64,000 bases of DNA from Rariglobus sp041662485 (GTDB lineage Bacteria > Verrucomicrobiota > Verrucomicrobiia > Opitutales > Opitutaceae): positions 62,001 to 126,000 of the forward strand of contig JBAZSJ010000006.1 of assembly GCA_041662485.1 (NCBI GenBank), written 5' to 3'. Shown here piece by piece: positions 33,848-42,424 of the stretch. A program made the position numbers and the translations under genes. The notes under the pieces were generated by a model. The model made no database searches. It was not told the origin of the DNA and saw only the letters and a list, made by a program, of their open reading frames with translations. Position 1 is the stretch's first letter. Each line of letters opens with the position of its first letter.

Positions 33848-34432
33848 ATGGCCGTGCACCACCACCTCGTCGCCTTCGACCGCCCGCTCGTCGCCGTGCA
33901 GCCTTCCTTCGGCGCCGCGCTCCGGCACACCGCCGCCGAACTGCTCGCCGCCCGCGCCGCCGGCCATCTCCAGGGAGGCGAGGACGCCCGCGCCTTCTCC
34001 AACCAGCAGATCGTCGAACTCCGCACCGAGATGCAGTCCCTCCAGACCGGAATCCTCCAGCGCCTGTCCGTCGCCCACGACGAACTCGCCGCCCAGGTCC
34101 GCGCCGCGCTCCCTTCCCTCGCCGTCGAACTCGGCCAGCGCCTGCTCGCCGGCTTCGTCCCTCCGCCCGACCTCGTCGAACGTCTCTGCCGCGAGGCCCT
34201 CGACCAGCTCTACCCCGAGCGCGACGGCCTCGAGCTCGTCGTCGGCCCGCGCGACGCCGCCGCCCTCGAACGTCTCGTGCCCTCCTGGCGCGCCCATTTC
34301 ACCAACCTGCGCATCACCATCGACGACACGCTCAATCCCGGCGATTGCCTCGTGCGCAGCCGCTTCGGCGTCACCGACGCGCGCGCCCCGTCCAAACTCG
34401 CCGGCCTCCGGCAGGAACTGCTCGGCGTATGA
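33848..34432 (+). CDS. fliH: Flagellar assembly protein FliH
   Basis: This is a 194-residue cytoplasmic partner and negative regulator of the FliI ATPase (stator-stalk homologue). Residues ~55-100 are helical (NQQIVELRTEMQSLQTGILQ). The C-terminal globular part ends with ITIDDTLNPGDCLVRSRFG, like the FliH/YscL signature V.D..l..Gdc.veT..G. The stop overlaps the fliI start as ATGA (34429-34432). Identification relies partly on its position between fliG and fliI. Confidence 0.88.
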   Translation: MAVHHHLVAFDRPLVAVQPSFGAALRHTAAELLAARAAGHLQGGEDARAFSNQQIVELRTEMQSLQTGILQRLSVAHDELAAQVRAALPSLAVELGQRLLAGFVPPPDLVERLCREALDQLYPERDGLELVVGPRDAAALERLVPSWRAHFTNLRITIDDTLNPGDCLVRSRFGVTDARAPSKLAGLRQELLGV

Positions 34433-35757
34433 GCCCCGACATCCCCAATTTCGTCGAAACCCTCCGCACCCAGGTGCGGCACACGCCCGCGCTGCGCCGC
34501 CTCGGCCGCGTCGCCGCCGTCACCGGCCTCGTCATCGAATCCGAAGGCCCCAACGTCGGCCTCGGCGAACTCTGCCTCCTGCGCTCCGAACGCGACTCCT
34601 TCGAGGTCATGGCCGAGGTCGTCGGCTTCCGCGGCGAACGCGTGCTGCTCATGCCGCTCGGCGACACCGCCGGCCTCCATGCCGGCTGCCCCGTCACCGC
34701 CTGCGACCGCCCGCCTCTGCCCGTGCCGGGCCCCGCCCTCCTCGGCCGCGTGCTCGACGCCCTTGGCCGTCCCTTCGACGAACACGGCCCGGTCCCCATG
34801 CACCGCACCGCCTCCGGCTCCGTGCGCCCGCCCCATCCTCTCCGCCGCCAGCGCATCCACGACACCTTTCCCACCGGCGTGCGCGCGCTCGACGTGTTCA
34901 CTCCTTTCGGACGCGGCCAGCGCCTCGGCCTCTTCGCCGGCTCCGGCGTCGGCAAGTCCACCCTCCTCGGCATGATCGCGCGCTCCGCCGCCGCCGACGT
35001 CGTCGTGATCGCCCTCGTGGGCGAACGCGGCCGCGAGGTCCGCGAGTTCCTCGAAAAGGACCTCGGCCCCGCCGGCCTCGCCCGCTCCGTCGTCGTCGTC
35101 GCCACCTCCGACACCCCCGCCCCGCTCCGGCTCCGCGCCGCCACCACCGCCACCTCCATCGCCGAGGGCTACCGCGACGCCGGCCTCAACGTTCTCCTGC
35201 TCATGGACTCGGTCACCCGCTTCGCCATGGCCCAGCGCGAGATCGGCCTGGCCATCGGCGAGCCTCCCGCCACCCGCGGCTACACGCCTTCGGTCTTCGC
35301 CATGCTGCCCCGCCTTTTGGAACGCGCCGGCGCCGGCGAGACCGGCTCCATCACCGCGCTCTACACCGTGCTCGTCGAGGGCGACGACATGAACGAACCC
35401 GTGGCCGACACCGTGCGCGGCATTCTCGACGGCCATCTCGTCCTCTCCCGAGCGCTCGCCCACGCCAACCACTACCCCGCCATCGACGTGCTCGAAAGCG
35501 TCAGCCGCCTCACCCGCGACATCTGCCTCCCCGAGGAGGTCGAACTCGCCGCCCGGGCCCGCGAACACCTCGCCCTCTACAAGCGCAACGAAGATCTCAT
35601 CACCGTCGGCGCCTACCAAAAGGGCGCCAGCGCCGCCCTCGACCGCGCCGTGGCCCTCAACGACGCCCTCAAGACCTTTCTCCGCCAGTCCATCGACGAG
35701 GTCACCGCGCGAGGCGACGCCTACACCCGCCTCGCCTCGCTGCTTTCCACGCCATGA
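34429..35757 (+). CDS. fliI: Flagellar export ATPase FliI
   Basis: This 442-residue F1-beta-like ATPase energises unloading of flagellar substrates at the export gate. The Walker A motif is GSGVGKST (171-178) and Walker B is LNVLLLMDSVTRFAMAQREI. The C-terminal YKRNEDLITVGAYQKGAS is typical. The ATG at 34429 sits in an ATGA overlap with fliH, which fixes the start although the frame is open far upstream. An ATGA overlap also joins it to fliJ at 35754. Confidence 0.97.
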   Translation: MSPDIPNFVETLRTQVRHTPALRRLGRVAAVTGLVIESEGPNVGLGELCLLRSERDSFEVMAEVVGFRGERVLLMPLGDTAGLHAGCPVTACDRPPLPVPGPALLGRVLDALGRPFDEHGPVPMHRTASGSVRPPHPLRRQRIHDTFPTGVRALDVFTPFGRGQRLGLFAGSGVGKSTLLGMIARSAAADVVVIALVGERGREVREFLEKDLGPAGLARSVVVVATSDTPAPLRLRAATTATSIAEGYRDAGLNVLLLMDSVTRFAMAQREIGLAIGEPPATRGYTPSVFAMLPRLLERAGAGETGSITALYTVLVEGDDMNEPVADTVRGILDGHLVLSRALAHANHYPAIDVLESVSRLTRDICLPEEVELAARAREHLALYKRNEDLITVGAYQKGASAALDRAVALNDALKTFLRQSIDEVTARGDAYTRLASLLSTP

Positions 35758-36206
35758 AACGCTTCCGCTTCCGCCTCGAATCGGTCCGCACCATCCGCGA
35801 TCTCGCGGAGCGCCGCGCCCGCGAGCGCTTCGGCCTGGCCCAGCAAAAGGTCGCGGAAGCCGAGGAAGCCCTCCGCCTCGCCGCGTTTCGCCGCTCCGAA
35901 CTGGCCGACGCCCTCGCCGGCGCGCGCACCGGCTGCTTCCGGCCGGGCGAACAAATCGGCGGCATGGCCGCCCTGCGGCTGGCCGAACAGGCCGAAACCC
36001 AGGCGCGCCGCCTTCTGCTCGAGGCCGGCGCCGCGCGCGACCGTTCCCGCGAGGAGTGGCTCGTCGCCCGCCGCCAGTTGAAAATCATCGAGCGCCTCGA
36101 AGAACGCGCCCGCCTCGTCCACCGCGAAGCCTCCGAAAAGGCCGAGCAAAACATCCTCGACGAACTCGCCTGCCTCGCCGCCGCCAGAACCGCCCCCCTC
36201 GCATGA
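35754..36206 (+). CDS. fliJ: Flagellar export protein FliJ
   Basis: This 150-residue protein is an almost continuous coiled coil (FRFRLESVRTIRDLAERRAR, then repeated Ala/Glu/Arg heptads). It acts as the gamma-like rotor of the FliI hexamer and as a chaperone escort. ATGA overlaps link it to fliI upstream and the motE-like gene downstream. Sequence conservation in this family is low, so position supports the call. Confidence 0.88.
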   Translation: MKRFRFRLESVRTIRDLAERRARERFGLAQQKVAEAEEALRLAAFRRSELADALAGARTGCFRPGEQIGGMAALRLAEQAETQARRLLLEAGAARDRSREEWLVARRQLKIIERLEERARLVHREASEKAEQNILDELACLAAARTAPLA

Positions 36207-36811
36207 AAGCGCTGACCTCCCCCGCCGTAATCATCACCGCAACCGTCCTGCTTTCCGCCGGTCCGATGCTCGCCATGATCTGGAAGGAATCGTCCAAGAT
36301 GGTGGACGAGGCCGCCGCCCGCCAGATCGCCCTCAACGAAGCCGCCCGCCCGGAAAAACCGTGGGACTTCTGGACGCCCGAAGTCGAGAGCCTCGCCCGC
36401 GAGCTGGGTGAGCAACGCGCCACCTTCTCCCGCCACGAGGCCGATCTCGCCGTCCGCGAAAAACGCCTCGCCGACGAGGCCCTCGAACTCGAAAAAATCC
36501 GCCGCCAGGTCGAGACGATGCGCACCGAGATAGCCACCCGGCTCGTCGAGGTGCAGACGCAGGAAGTGCGCAATCTCAAGACGCTCTCCGCCACCTACGG
36601 TCGTCTCAAACCCTCCGCCGCCGTCGCCATCTTTGGCGAGATGGACGACATCACCGTCGCAAAACTCCTCTCGTTGATGAAACCCGAGGTCACCTCCGCC
36701 ATTCTCGAGGAACTGAGCAGCACGCCCGGCACCGACAACGCCAACCTCAAGCGCGCGGCCGAGATTTCCCGACGTCTGCGCCTCATGATGCCCGCCAAAC
36801 CGGGCCCCTGA
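36203..36811 (+). CDS. MotE/FlbB-like protein with MgtE N-terminal-type domain
   Basis: This is a 202-residue membrane protein. One N-terminal transmembrane segment (VIITATVLLSAGPMLAMIW, ~9-27) leads into a long coiled coil (~65-125). A C-terminal MgtE-N-like helical repeat follows: KPSAAVAIFGEMDDITVAKL and SLMKPEVTSAILEELSSTPG. MotE in epsilonproteobacteria and FlbB in spirochaetes share this layout and aid stator or collar assembly. Its place between fliJ and fliK supports such a role. ATGA overlap with fliJ sets the start. Confidence 0.75.
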   Translation: MKALTSPAVIITATVLLSAGPMLAMIWKESSKMVDEAAARQIALNEAARPEKPWDFWTPEVESLARELGEQRATFSRHEADLAVREKRLADEALELEKIRRQVETMRTEIATRLVEVQTQEVRNLKTLSATYGRLKPSAAVAIFGEMDDITVAKLLSLMKPEVTSAILEELSSTPGTDNANLKRAAEISRRLRLMMPAKPGP

Positions 36812-36883
36812 TCCCGTTCTCTTCCCCTTTCAAATCTCGCCCCAAGGACGGAGCGGGCAAAGCGCCATGAAGGCCCCTTCACC

Positions 36884-38719
36884 ATGCTTGATTCCTTCTC
36901 CGCCTTGCCCACCTCCCTCGCCGACCCCGTCGCCTCCGCCGTCCCCCTGACTTTGGACGGCGCCGACGCATCCGTCCTGGCTCCCGCCCTGACGCCGGGC
37001 TCGCCCCAACCGGTCGCCTTCGCCGATCTGCTGGCCACCATCACCCCGGACGATCCCGAGCCCCCCGCTTCCAGCCCCGTTGATTGCGCCGCACCCGTCG
37101 AAAAGACGGGCGTGACCATGAACCCGGCGGACCAGCCGCTGTTGCATCGGATACCCACCCAGAATCCGCCCGTTCGGGCGCTTCCGCCCCGCGTTGTCCC
37201 GATGGAGAGTGGCACCGCCCCGATCATCCCCGCCTCCGATCCGTCCGTGGAATCACCGTCGGTCGATCCGACTGAACGCGAATCCGAATCGCCCGCCCCG
37301 ATCAACGCCGAGATCCCTGTCCTGACGACGCCTCCATCGCTTGCGCACTCGTTCGAAGTCCGTCCCCTCGTCGAGCCCCGACCAACTCCGCCTCCTTCCG
37401 ACGAGGCATCCCCCGAAACACCCGAGCAGGCACACCCGACCCAGACACCCACGGCGGCAACCACCGCCCCCGCGCCGCTCTCTCCCACAAGCACGTCGCC
37501 CGCCAGAGCCCGGCCCCCCTGCGAACTTCCTCAACCACCCGTCCCTGCCTACCCCGTCCCCGGGGTTCCGCCGGATAACACTTCGGCATGCCTCGAGAAA
37601 CGGCGGCCATCTCCCGCCGACAAAACCCCCGTCCCTCCCGCGTCCGTCGTCGATGCAAACCCCGTGATCCCGCGCCCCGCCTCCGCTCCTGCCGTCACGA
37701 TCCCCCCCGTCGGCCCGACACCCGCCGGGCCGGTCGCCCTGGCGCAAGCTCCCATCGCTCCCACGCCCTTCGCTCAATCGTCCCCGCCGTCAACCGCCCC
37801 CGCCGGACAGGATGTATCCGCGATTCAGTTACCCACACGTCCTATGGAACCCGTCAGGCCGGAATCGGGCGTAAGCTTTAAACTCCCCGCGCCAGCCTCC
37901 TCCGGTCTCGTCGCGCCGGCAAATCCATCCGGTGAATCGGAGCCGCTTCCGGACGGCCAGACCTCCGCTTTCCATCAGACGGCACAAATTGCCGCCCCCT
38001 CCAATCGGGCCGTGGTCGGCGATAGCGTCGCGGGCTCTGCGAAAAATAAAAACATCAATCAAAGCAATGACAGAAAAGGAGATGTATCATCGTATAATGC
38101 CGTTGGCATCAGTCGAGCTTACGAACCCGTGTCCATGAACCCGAGTTCCCCCATCATCTCCATTCAGGCTCCGGTCGCATCACCGCAGGCCGCGGAGACC
38201 CCGGCTCCCTCCGCCACGATGGCGGCCGCCGTGCGCCTCGTGGAACGCGTGACGGAAGCGGCCGAACGCCTCTCGTCACGGCCCGCCGATCGCATCGACC
38301 TTCGTATCGATCTTGATGACACCCGCCGCGTGGACGTGCGCATTTCCATGCGCGATGGCCGCGTGCATACCGATTTTCGCAGCGACTCGGCCGAAGTTCG
38401 CACGGCCCTCGCCTCGGCTTGGGACGGCTTTGTGCGCGGACGCGATGGCGCCGAGCAACGCTGGGCGGCGCCCGTCTTTGCGTCCTCATCCCCGGGCCAG
38501 CTTCCTTCGCAACCGTCCTCCGCCCCCCAGGGAAACACGGCCGATGCCGGTCTTTCCGGCTCCGGACAGGAGCCGTCACGCCACGAAACCGCCGACCGCA
38601 AATTCGCGGCCGACTCGCCCGTGTTCCACTCCAAATCCGCCGGCTTCAACCCGTCGTCCGCCGCCGTTACCCCCTCCAGACCGACCGATACCGCCCACCG
38701 CCTCAGTGTGATCGCCTGA
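36884..38719 (+). CDS. fliK: Flagellar hook-length control protein FliK-like
   Basis: This is a 611-residue, strongly Pro/Ala/Ser-rich protein over ~1-400, fitting an extended molecular ruler. A compact C-terminal domain (~445-525) contains RPADRIDLRIDLDDTRRVDV and RVHTDFRSDSAEVRTALASA, like the Flg_hook specificity-switch domain. It lies between motE and flgD as in many fli/flg operons. An AT-rich patch at 38040-38100 encodes an Asn/Lys-rich stretch unlike the rest. The repetitive N-terminus makes the exact start uncertain; the ATG at 36884 lies 72 nt after motE. Confidence 0.85.
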   Translation: MLDSFSALPTSLADPVASAVPLTLDGADASVLAPALTPGSPQPVAFADLLATITPDDPEPPASSPVDCAAPVEKTGVTMNPADQPLLHRIPTQNPPVRALPPRVVPMESGTAPIIPASDPSVESPSVDPTERESESPAPINAEIPVLTTPPSLAHSFEVRPLVEPRPTPPPSDEASPETPEQAHPTQTPTAATTAPAPLSPTSTSPARARPPCELPQPPVPAYPVPGVPPDNTSACLEKRRPSPADKTPVPPASVVDANPVIPRPASAPAVTIPPVGPTPAGPVALAQAPIAPTPFAQSSPPSTAPAGQDVSAIQLPTRPMEPVRPESGVSFKLPAPASSGLVAPANPSGESEPLPDGQTSAFHQTAQIAAPSNRAVVGDSVAGSAKNKNINQSNDRKGDVSSYNAVGISRAYEPVSMNPSSPIISIQAPVASPQAAETPAPSATMAAAVRLVERVTEAAERLSSRPADRIDLRIDLDDTRRVDVRISMRDGRVHTDFRSDSAEVRTALASAWDGFVRGRDGAEQRWAAPVFASSSPGQLPSQPSSAPQGNTADAGLSGSGQEPSRHETADRKFAADSPVFHSKSAGFNPSSAAVTPSRPTDTAHRLSVIA

Positions 38720-38728
38720 CCCCGCACC

Positions 38729-39163
38729 ATGACCATCGACTCCACCACCTCAACGACCGGCACGACCTATACCGCTGCCGGCGACCGCATCCCCAAGAAA
38801 ACCCTCGGACAGGAGGATTTCCTTAAGCTGATCACCGTGCAGCTCGCCAAACAGGACCCCCTCAAGCCCATGGACGACACCTCCTTCATGGCGCAGATGG
38901 CCCAGTTCTCCGCGCTTGAGCAGTCCTCGCAAATGGCGACCGACATGGCCGCGCTCCGCTCGGATTCCGCCCTCCAGTCCGCCGCCGGCATGATCGGCCG
39001 CGAAGTCACGCTCGGCACGGACGACGGCCCCGTCACCGGCATGGTCGACTACGTCGATACCAGCAGCGGCGAGGTCCAGATAAGCGTCGGCGGCGTCCTG
39101 TATCCACTCTCTCAGGTCACACGCGTGGCCGCCGCGCCCATCACCCCCCAATCGCAATCCTAA
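38729..39163 (+). CDS. flgD: Flagellar hook assembly protein FlgD (short form)
   Basis: This is a 144-residue hook cap scaffold. The N-terminal secretion and cap signature is intact: KKTLGQEDFLKLITVQLAKQ, then DPLKPMDDTSFMAQMAQFSA and LEQSSQMATDMAAL. A small C-terminal domain (MIGREVTLGTDDGPVTGMVD) remains. The usual FnIII/tudor C-terminal region of longer FlgD proteins (about 220 residues) is absent. It lies directly between fliK and flgE. Confidence 0.95.
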   Translation: MTIDSTTSTTGTTYTAAGDRIPKKTLGQEDFLKLITVQLAKQDPLKPMDDTSFMAQMAQFSALEQSSQMATDMAALRSDSALQSAAGMIGREVTLGTDDGPVTGMVDYVDTSSGEVQISVGGVLYPLSQVTRVAAAPITPQSQS

Positions 39164-39176
39164 CCATCGCCCCTCC

Positions 39177-40049
39177 ATGTCACTCATCGGCACACTCACC
39201 TCCGGCGTCAGCGCCATGCGCAGCTTCACCAAAGGCCTCGAGGTCATCGGCAACAACATCGCCAACGTAAACACCACCGGCTACAAAGGCTCGACGACCA
39301 ACTTTCAGGAAAGCCTGAGCAACACGCTCCAAGGCTCGGCGCCCTCCTCCGGCAACAACCCCAACCTCTCCTCGGTGCAGGTCGGCACCGGCGTGAAGAT
39401 CGCCTCCATCAACGCCAACTTCACCCAGGGCGCGCTCAGCACCACCGGCGTGGACACCGACCTCGGCATCTCCGGCAACGGCTTTTTCCGCGTCAAAAAT
39501 TCCGTGGACAACAGCGAATACGTCACCCGCGCCGGCGACTTCCGCATCGACGACCAGGGCTACCTCGTCACGACCCAGGGCTACCGCGTGCAAGGTCTCA
39601 CCGGCGGCTCCTCCGGCACCGCCCCGGGCACCCTCGGCAGCATCCAGCTCGGCACGCCTCCCGCGGGCACCCAGCTCCAGTCCTACTCCTTCGACCGCCA
39701 GGGGAACATGGTCGAGTTCTACTCCGACGGCTCCTCCGCCACCACCAACAAGCTCCTCCTGCAAAATTTCCGCGACCCCAGCGCCCTCCAGCGCTCCGGC
39801 GGAAACCTCTTCATCGGCTTCGACGCCGCCGGCCCGATCAACGGCGGCGCCCTCCTCGCCACCGGCGAAAACAATCCCGGCACCAACGGCCTCGGCAACA
39901 TCGAGGCCGGCACCTTGGAACTCTCCAACGTGGATCTGACCGAACAGTTCGCCAACATGATCACCGTCCAGCGCAGCTTCCAGGCCGCCTCGCGCATCGT
40001 CACCGTCTCCGATTCGATCCTCGAAGAGGTCGTCAACTTGAAGCGCTGA
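39177..40049 (+). CDS. flgE: Flagellar hook protein FlgE (short form)
   Basis: This 290-residue protein has both D0 ends of hook proteins: VIGNNIANVNTTGYKGSTTN near residues 23-42 and LTEQFANMITVQRSFQAASR near the C-terminus. The core shows DTDLGISGNGFFRVKN. At 290 residues it is much shorter than typical FlgE (about 400 or more) and closer to FlgG in size, implying few outer domains. Position after flgD and separate flgF/flgG genes at 53080 identify it as the hook protein. Confidence 0.92.
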   Translation: MSLIGTLTSGVSAMRSFTKGLEVIGNNIANVNTTGYKGSTTNFQESLSNTLQGSAPSSGNNPNLSSVQVGTGVKIASINANFTQGALSTTGVDTDLGISGNGFFRVKNSVDNSEYVTRAGDFRIDDQGYLVTTQGYRVQGLTGGSSGTAPGTLGSIQLGTPPAGTQLQSYSFDRQGNMVEFYSDGSSATTNKLLLQNFRDPSALQRSGGNLFIGFDAAGPINGGALLATGENNPGTNGLGNIEAGTLELSNVDLTEQFANMITVQRSFQAASRIVTVSDSILEEVVNLKR

Positions 40050-40062
40050 GCGCACCCCGGAC

Positions 40063-40680
40063 ATGGCCGAAAAAAAACCCGACCCCGCCGCGGCGCCCTC
40101 CGCCGAGAAGGCCGCCGCTCCTGTTGCCCCCGCCCCGGGCGGAGGCATCAAGGCCCTCATCCCCGCCCTTCTTGCCATCGTGCTCGCGCCCACGATCACC
40201 CTCGTCGTCGCCCAATACGTCCTGCTGCCCCAATTCCGGGCCAGCCTCGCCGCCGCAGCCGATCCCAAGACGGCCGCCAAAACATCCAAGGAAGCCTCCC
40301 ATGAAGCCACCAAGGAGGCGGGCAAGGAATCCGCCAAAGGCGCCAAACACGGCGGCAAGGCCGGAGAAACCACCGCCGACGGGAAAAGCTACAAGTTCGA
40401 GGGCGTGGTCGTGAATCTCGCCGGCACCATGGGCACCCGCTACCTCAAGACCACCTTCCTTGTCTCCGGCGAGAAGCCCGATCTGGTCGCCCGTTTTGAC
40501 GCGGCCCGCGCCCCGCTCGGCGACGTCACCATCGCCGTGCTCTCCTCCCTGACGCTGGCCGACCTCGAGGAATCCGGTTCGAAAAACATCATCCGCGAAC
40601 GCCTGCTCGCGGCCTACAACCAGGCCCTCGGCGAACGCATGGTCGAGAACCTCTACTTCTCCGAGTTCGTGGTCCAATAA
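40063..40680 (+). CDS. fliL: Flagellar basal body-associated protein FliL
   Basis: This is a 205-residue inner-membrane protein. One transmembrane segment (IKALIPALLAIVLAPTITLV, ~28-47) is followed by a Lys/Glu/Ala-rich linker (~65-100) and a periplasmic stomatin-like domain. That domain has VVVNLAGTMGTRYLKTTFLV and ends GERMVENLYFSEFVVQ. FliL rings surround and stabilise stators. An N-terminal Ala/Pro-rich cytoplasmic tail is present. fliM follows after 5 nt. Confidence 0.92.
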   Translation: MAEKKPDPAAAPSAEKAAAPVAPAPGGGIKALIPALLAIVLAPTITLVVAQYVLLPQFRASLAAAADPKTAAKTSKEASHEATKEAGKESAKGAKHGGKAGETTADGKSYKFEGVVVNLAGTMGTRYLKTTFLVSGEKPDLVARFDAARAPLGDVTIAVLSSLTLADLEESGSKNIIRERLLAAYNQALGERMVENLYFSEFVVQ

Positions 40681-40685
40681 TCGCC

Positions 40686-41714
40686 ATGGCCGATCAACCC
40701 GAAGTCCCCACCGGCGGCATTCTCGATCAAAGCGAGATCGACCAGTTGATCGCGCAGGCCGTGTCCGAGACCAAGCCTCCGCTGCTGCGCGCCGACGGGC
40801 GGCGCGGCGAGGACGCCGACAGCTCCCGGGTCGAGGCCTACGATTTCCGCAACCCCGCCTTCCTGACCGAGGTCGAGCTGCGCCGCCTGCGCATCCTCCA
40901 CGAGGATTTCATCCGCTACCTCTCCGCCCGCCTCGGCATGTTTCTGCGCATGGAGTGCAACCTCAAGATGGCGCGCCTCCAGACGCAGACCTACGCCAAG
41001 TTCACCGAAGCCCTCGCCAGTCCCACCCACATCTGTCTCTTCAAGGCCGATCCGCTGGTCGGCGTCGGCGTGCTCGACATCAACCCCCGTCTCGCCCTCA
41101 CCCTCGTCGACCGCCTGCTCGGCGGGCGCGGCCATTCCGTCAAGGCCGAGCGATACCTCACCGAAATCGAGGTGGCCCTGCTGGAGGACGTTCTGAAAAT
41201 CATCATCGAGGAGTGGTGCGCCCAATGGCGCGACGACCACGAGCTGCATCCCCAGATCATCGGCCATGAAAACAACGGCCGTTTTCTCCAAACCTCTCCC
41301 GGCGACGCCGTGGTGCTGGCCCTCGCCATCGAGGTCAGCTTCGGCGACTGCTCCGAACAAATCCAGATCGGCCTGCCCTACTACACCATCGAACCGTTGG
41401 TGAAGGCGCTGCAGCTCCGCCGGCAAAAGGACACCGCCCCGGCCGCCCCGCCCGCCCGCACCGAATGGAAGGAGATCTACGAACACGTCCGCATTCCCGT
41501 CCGCGCCGAATGGGCCCTGACCGATCTCCCCCTGCGCGAAATCGCCGGCCTCCGCGCGGGCGACATCCTCGAGCTGCCCCTCGGCATCATCGACCAGACC
41601 CTCGTCTTGCTCAGCGGCACCCCGAAATTCATCGGCACCGTCGGCCTCGAAGGCGGCCATGCGGCGGTGAAACTCATCCGAAAACTCAACCCGGCCGACG
41701 AAAATCGGTCCTGA
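40686..41714 (+). CDS. fliM: Flagellar motor switch protein FliM
   Basis: This 342-residue C-ring protein begins with the CheY-P-binding peptide GGILDQSEIDQLIAQ (~9-23), so switching by CheY is expected although cheY is not in the window. The middle CheC-like domain has TYAKFTEALASPTHICLFKA and GRGHSVKAERYLTEIEVALL. The C-terminal SpoA domain includes VPVRAEWALTDLPLREIAGL-like sequence and LPLGIIDQTLVLLSGTPKF. The order fliL-M-N-O-P-Q-R is canonical. Confidence 0.97.
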   Translation: MADQPEVPTGGILDQSEIDQLIAQAVSETKPPLLRADGRRGEDADSSRVEAYDFRNPAFLTEVELRRLRILHEDFIRYLSARLGMFLRMECNLKMARLQTQTYAKFTEALASPTHICLFKADPLVGVGVLDINPRLALTLVDRLLGGRGHSVKAERYLTEIEVALLEDVLKIIIEEWCAQWRDDHELHPQIIGHENNGRFLQTSPGDAVVLALAIEVSFGDCSEQIQIGLPYYTIEPLVKALQLRRQKDTAPAAPPARTEWKEIYEHVRIPVRAEWALTDLPLREIAGLRAGDILELPLGIIDQTLVLLSGTPKFIGTVGLEGGHAAVKLIRKLNPADENRS

Positions 41715-41720
41715 TTCCCC

Positions 41721-41969
41721 ATGGATACCTCCACCCTCGATCTCGTCTTGGACGTCAAAGTCAAAGTCACCGTGCAACTCGGCTCCTGCCTGCTGCCCAT
41801 GCGCGAGGTGCTCGCGCTCACCGCCAGCTCCGTCATCCAGCTCCAGCACCGCGCCAGCGAACCGGTCGGCCTCTACGTGAACGACAAGCTCGTCGCCTAC
41901 GGCGAAGTCGTCGTGGTCGATGAAAACTTCGGCATCAAGATCACCGAACTCGTAGGCAAATCCACGTGA
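41721..41969 (+). CDS. fliN: Flagellar motor switch protein FliN
   Basis: This 82-residue single SpoA domain protein completes the C-ring base. It shows VLDVKVKVTVQLGSCLLPMR, then VIQLQHRASEPVGLYVNDKL and VAYGEVVVVDENFGIKITEL, all diagnostic. It lacks the N-terminal extension of E. coli FliN (137 residues). Its stop overlaps the fliO GTG start (GTGA, 41966-41969). Confidence 0.96.
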   Translation: MDTSTLDLVLDVKVKVTVQLGSCLLPMREVLALTASSVIQLQHRASEPVGLYVNDKLVAYGEVVVVDENFGIKITELVGKST

Positions 41970-42424
41970 CCTCCCTTTCCCTCACACCTTCCAGCGTTAT
42001 TCGCTGGCTGCTAGTAGTGGTAGTCGGCTGCGCCGTTTTGGAGACGGCGCAGCCGATGAAGGCAGCTTCGGCCGCCGACACGCCGCGCACCGGCGAAACT
42101 TTGCTCTATCCCGCCGGTTCCTCCTCTCCCTCCGCGGCCCCCGCCCGCTCCTCGTCGGGCCCCGGCGGAGCCACCTGGGCGTTCATGGCCGTGGCCGGTC
42201 TCGGAGCCGTCTCCTTCTGGGTGTGGCGCCGCCGCGGACGCGCCTCCTTTCTCCGCCAGGGCAGTATCACGATCGAGGACACGCGCGCGCTGGGCAACCG
42301 CCAGTTCCTCGTGGTCGCCTCGTGCGACGGACGCCGTTTCCTGCTCGGCGTGGCCGCCGGCGGCATACAGCTGCTCTCCCCTCTCGACCCCAAGGAAGAC
42401 CCCGATGATCCGAACCAAGATTAG
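41966..42424 (+). CDS. fliO: Flagellar biosynthetic protein FliO
   Basis: This 152-residue membrane protein helps assemble the FliP ring. An N-terminal hydrophobic segment (VIRWLLVVVVGCAVLE, ~11-26) may be a signal or first membrane helix. A second segment (WAFMAVAGLGAVSFWVW, ~71-87) precedes the cytoplasmic FliO domain SITIEDTRALGNRQFLVVAS. The GTG start at 41966 overlaps the fliN stop; no ATG is better placed, and a later Met31 would delete the first helix. It overlaps fliP by 20 nt. Confidence 0.88.
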   Translation: MTSLSLTPSSVIRWLLVVVVGCAVLETAQPMKAASAADTPRTGETLLYPAGSSSPSAAPARSSSGPGGATWAFMAVAGLGAVSFWVWRRRGRASFLRQGSITIEDTRALGNRQFLVVASCDGRRFLLGVAAGGIQLLSPLDPKEDPDDPNQD

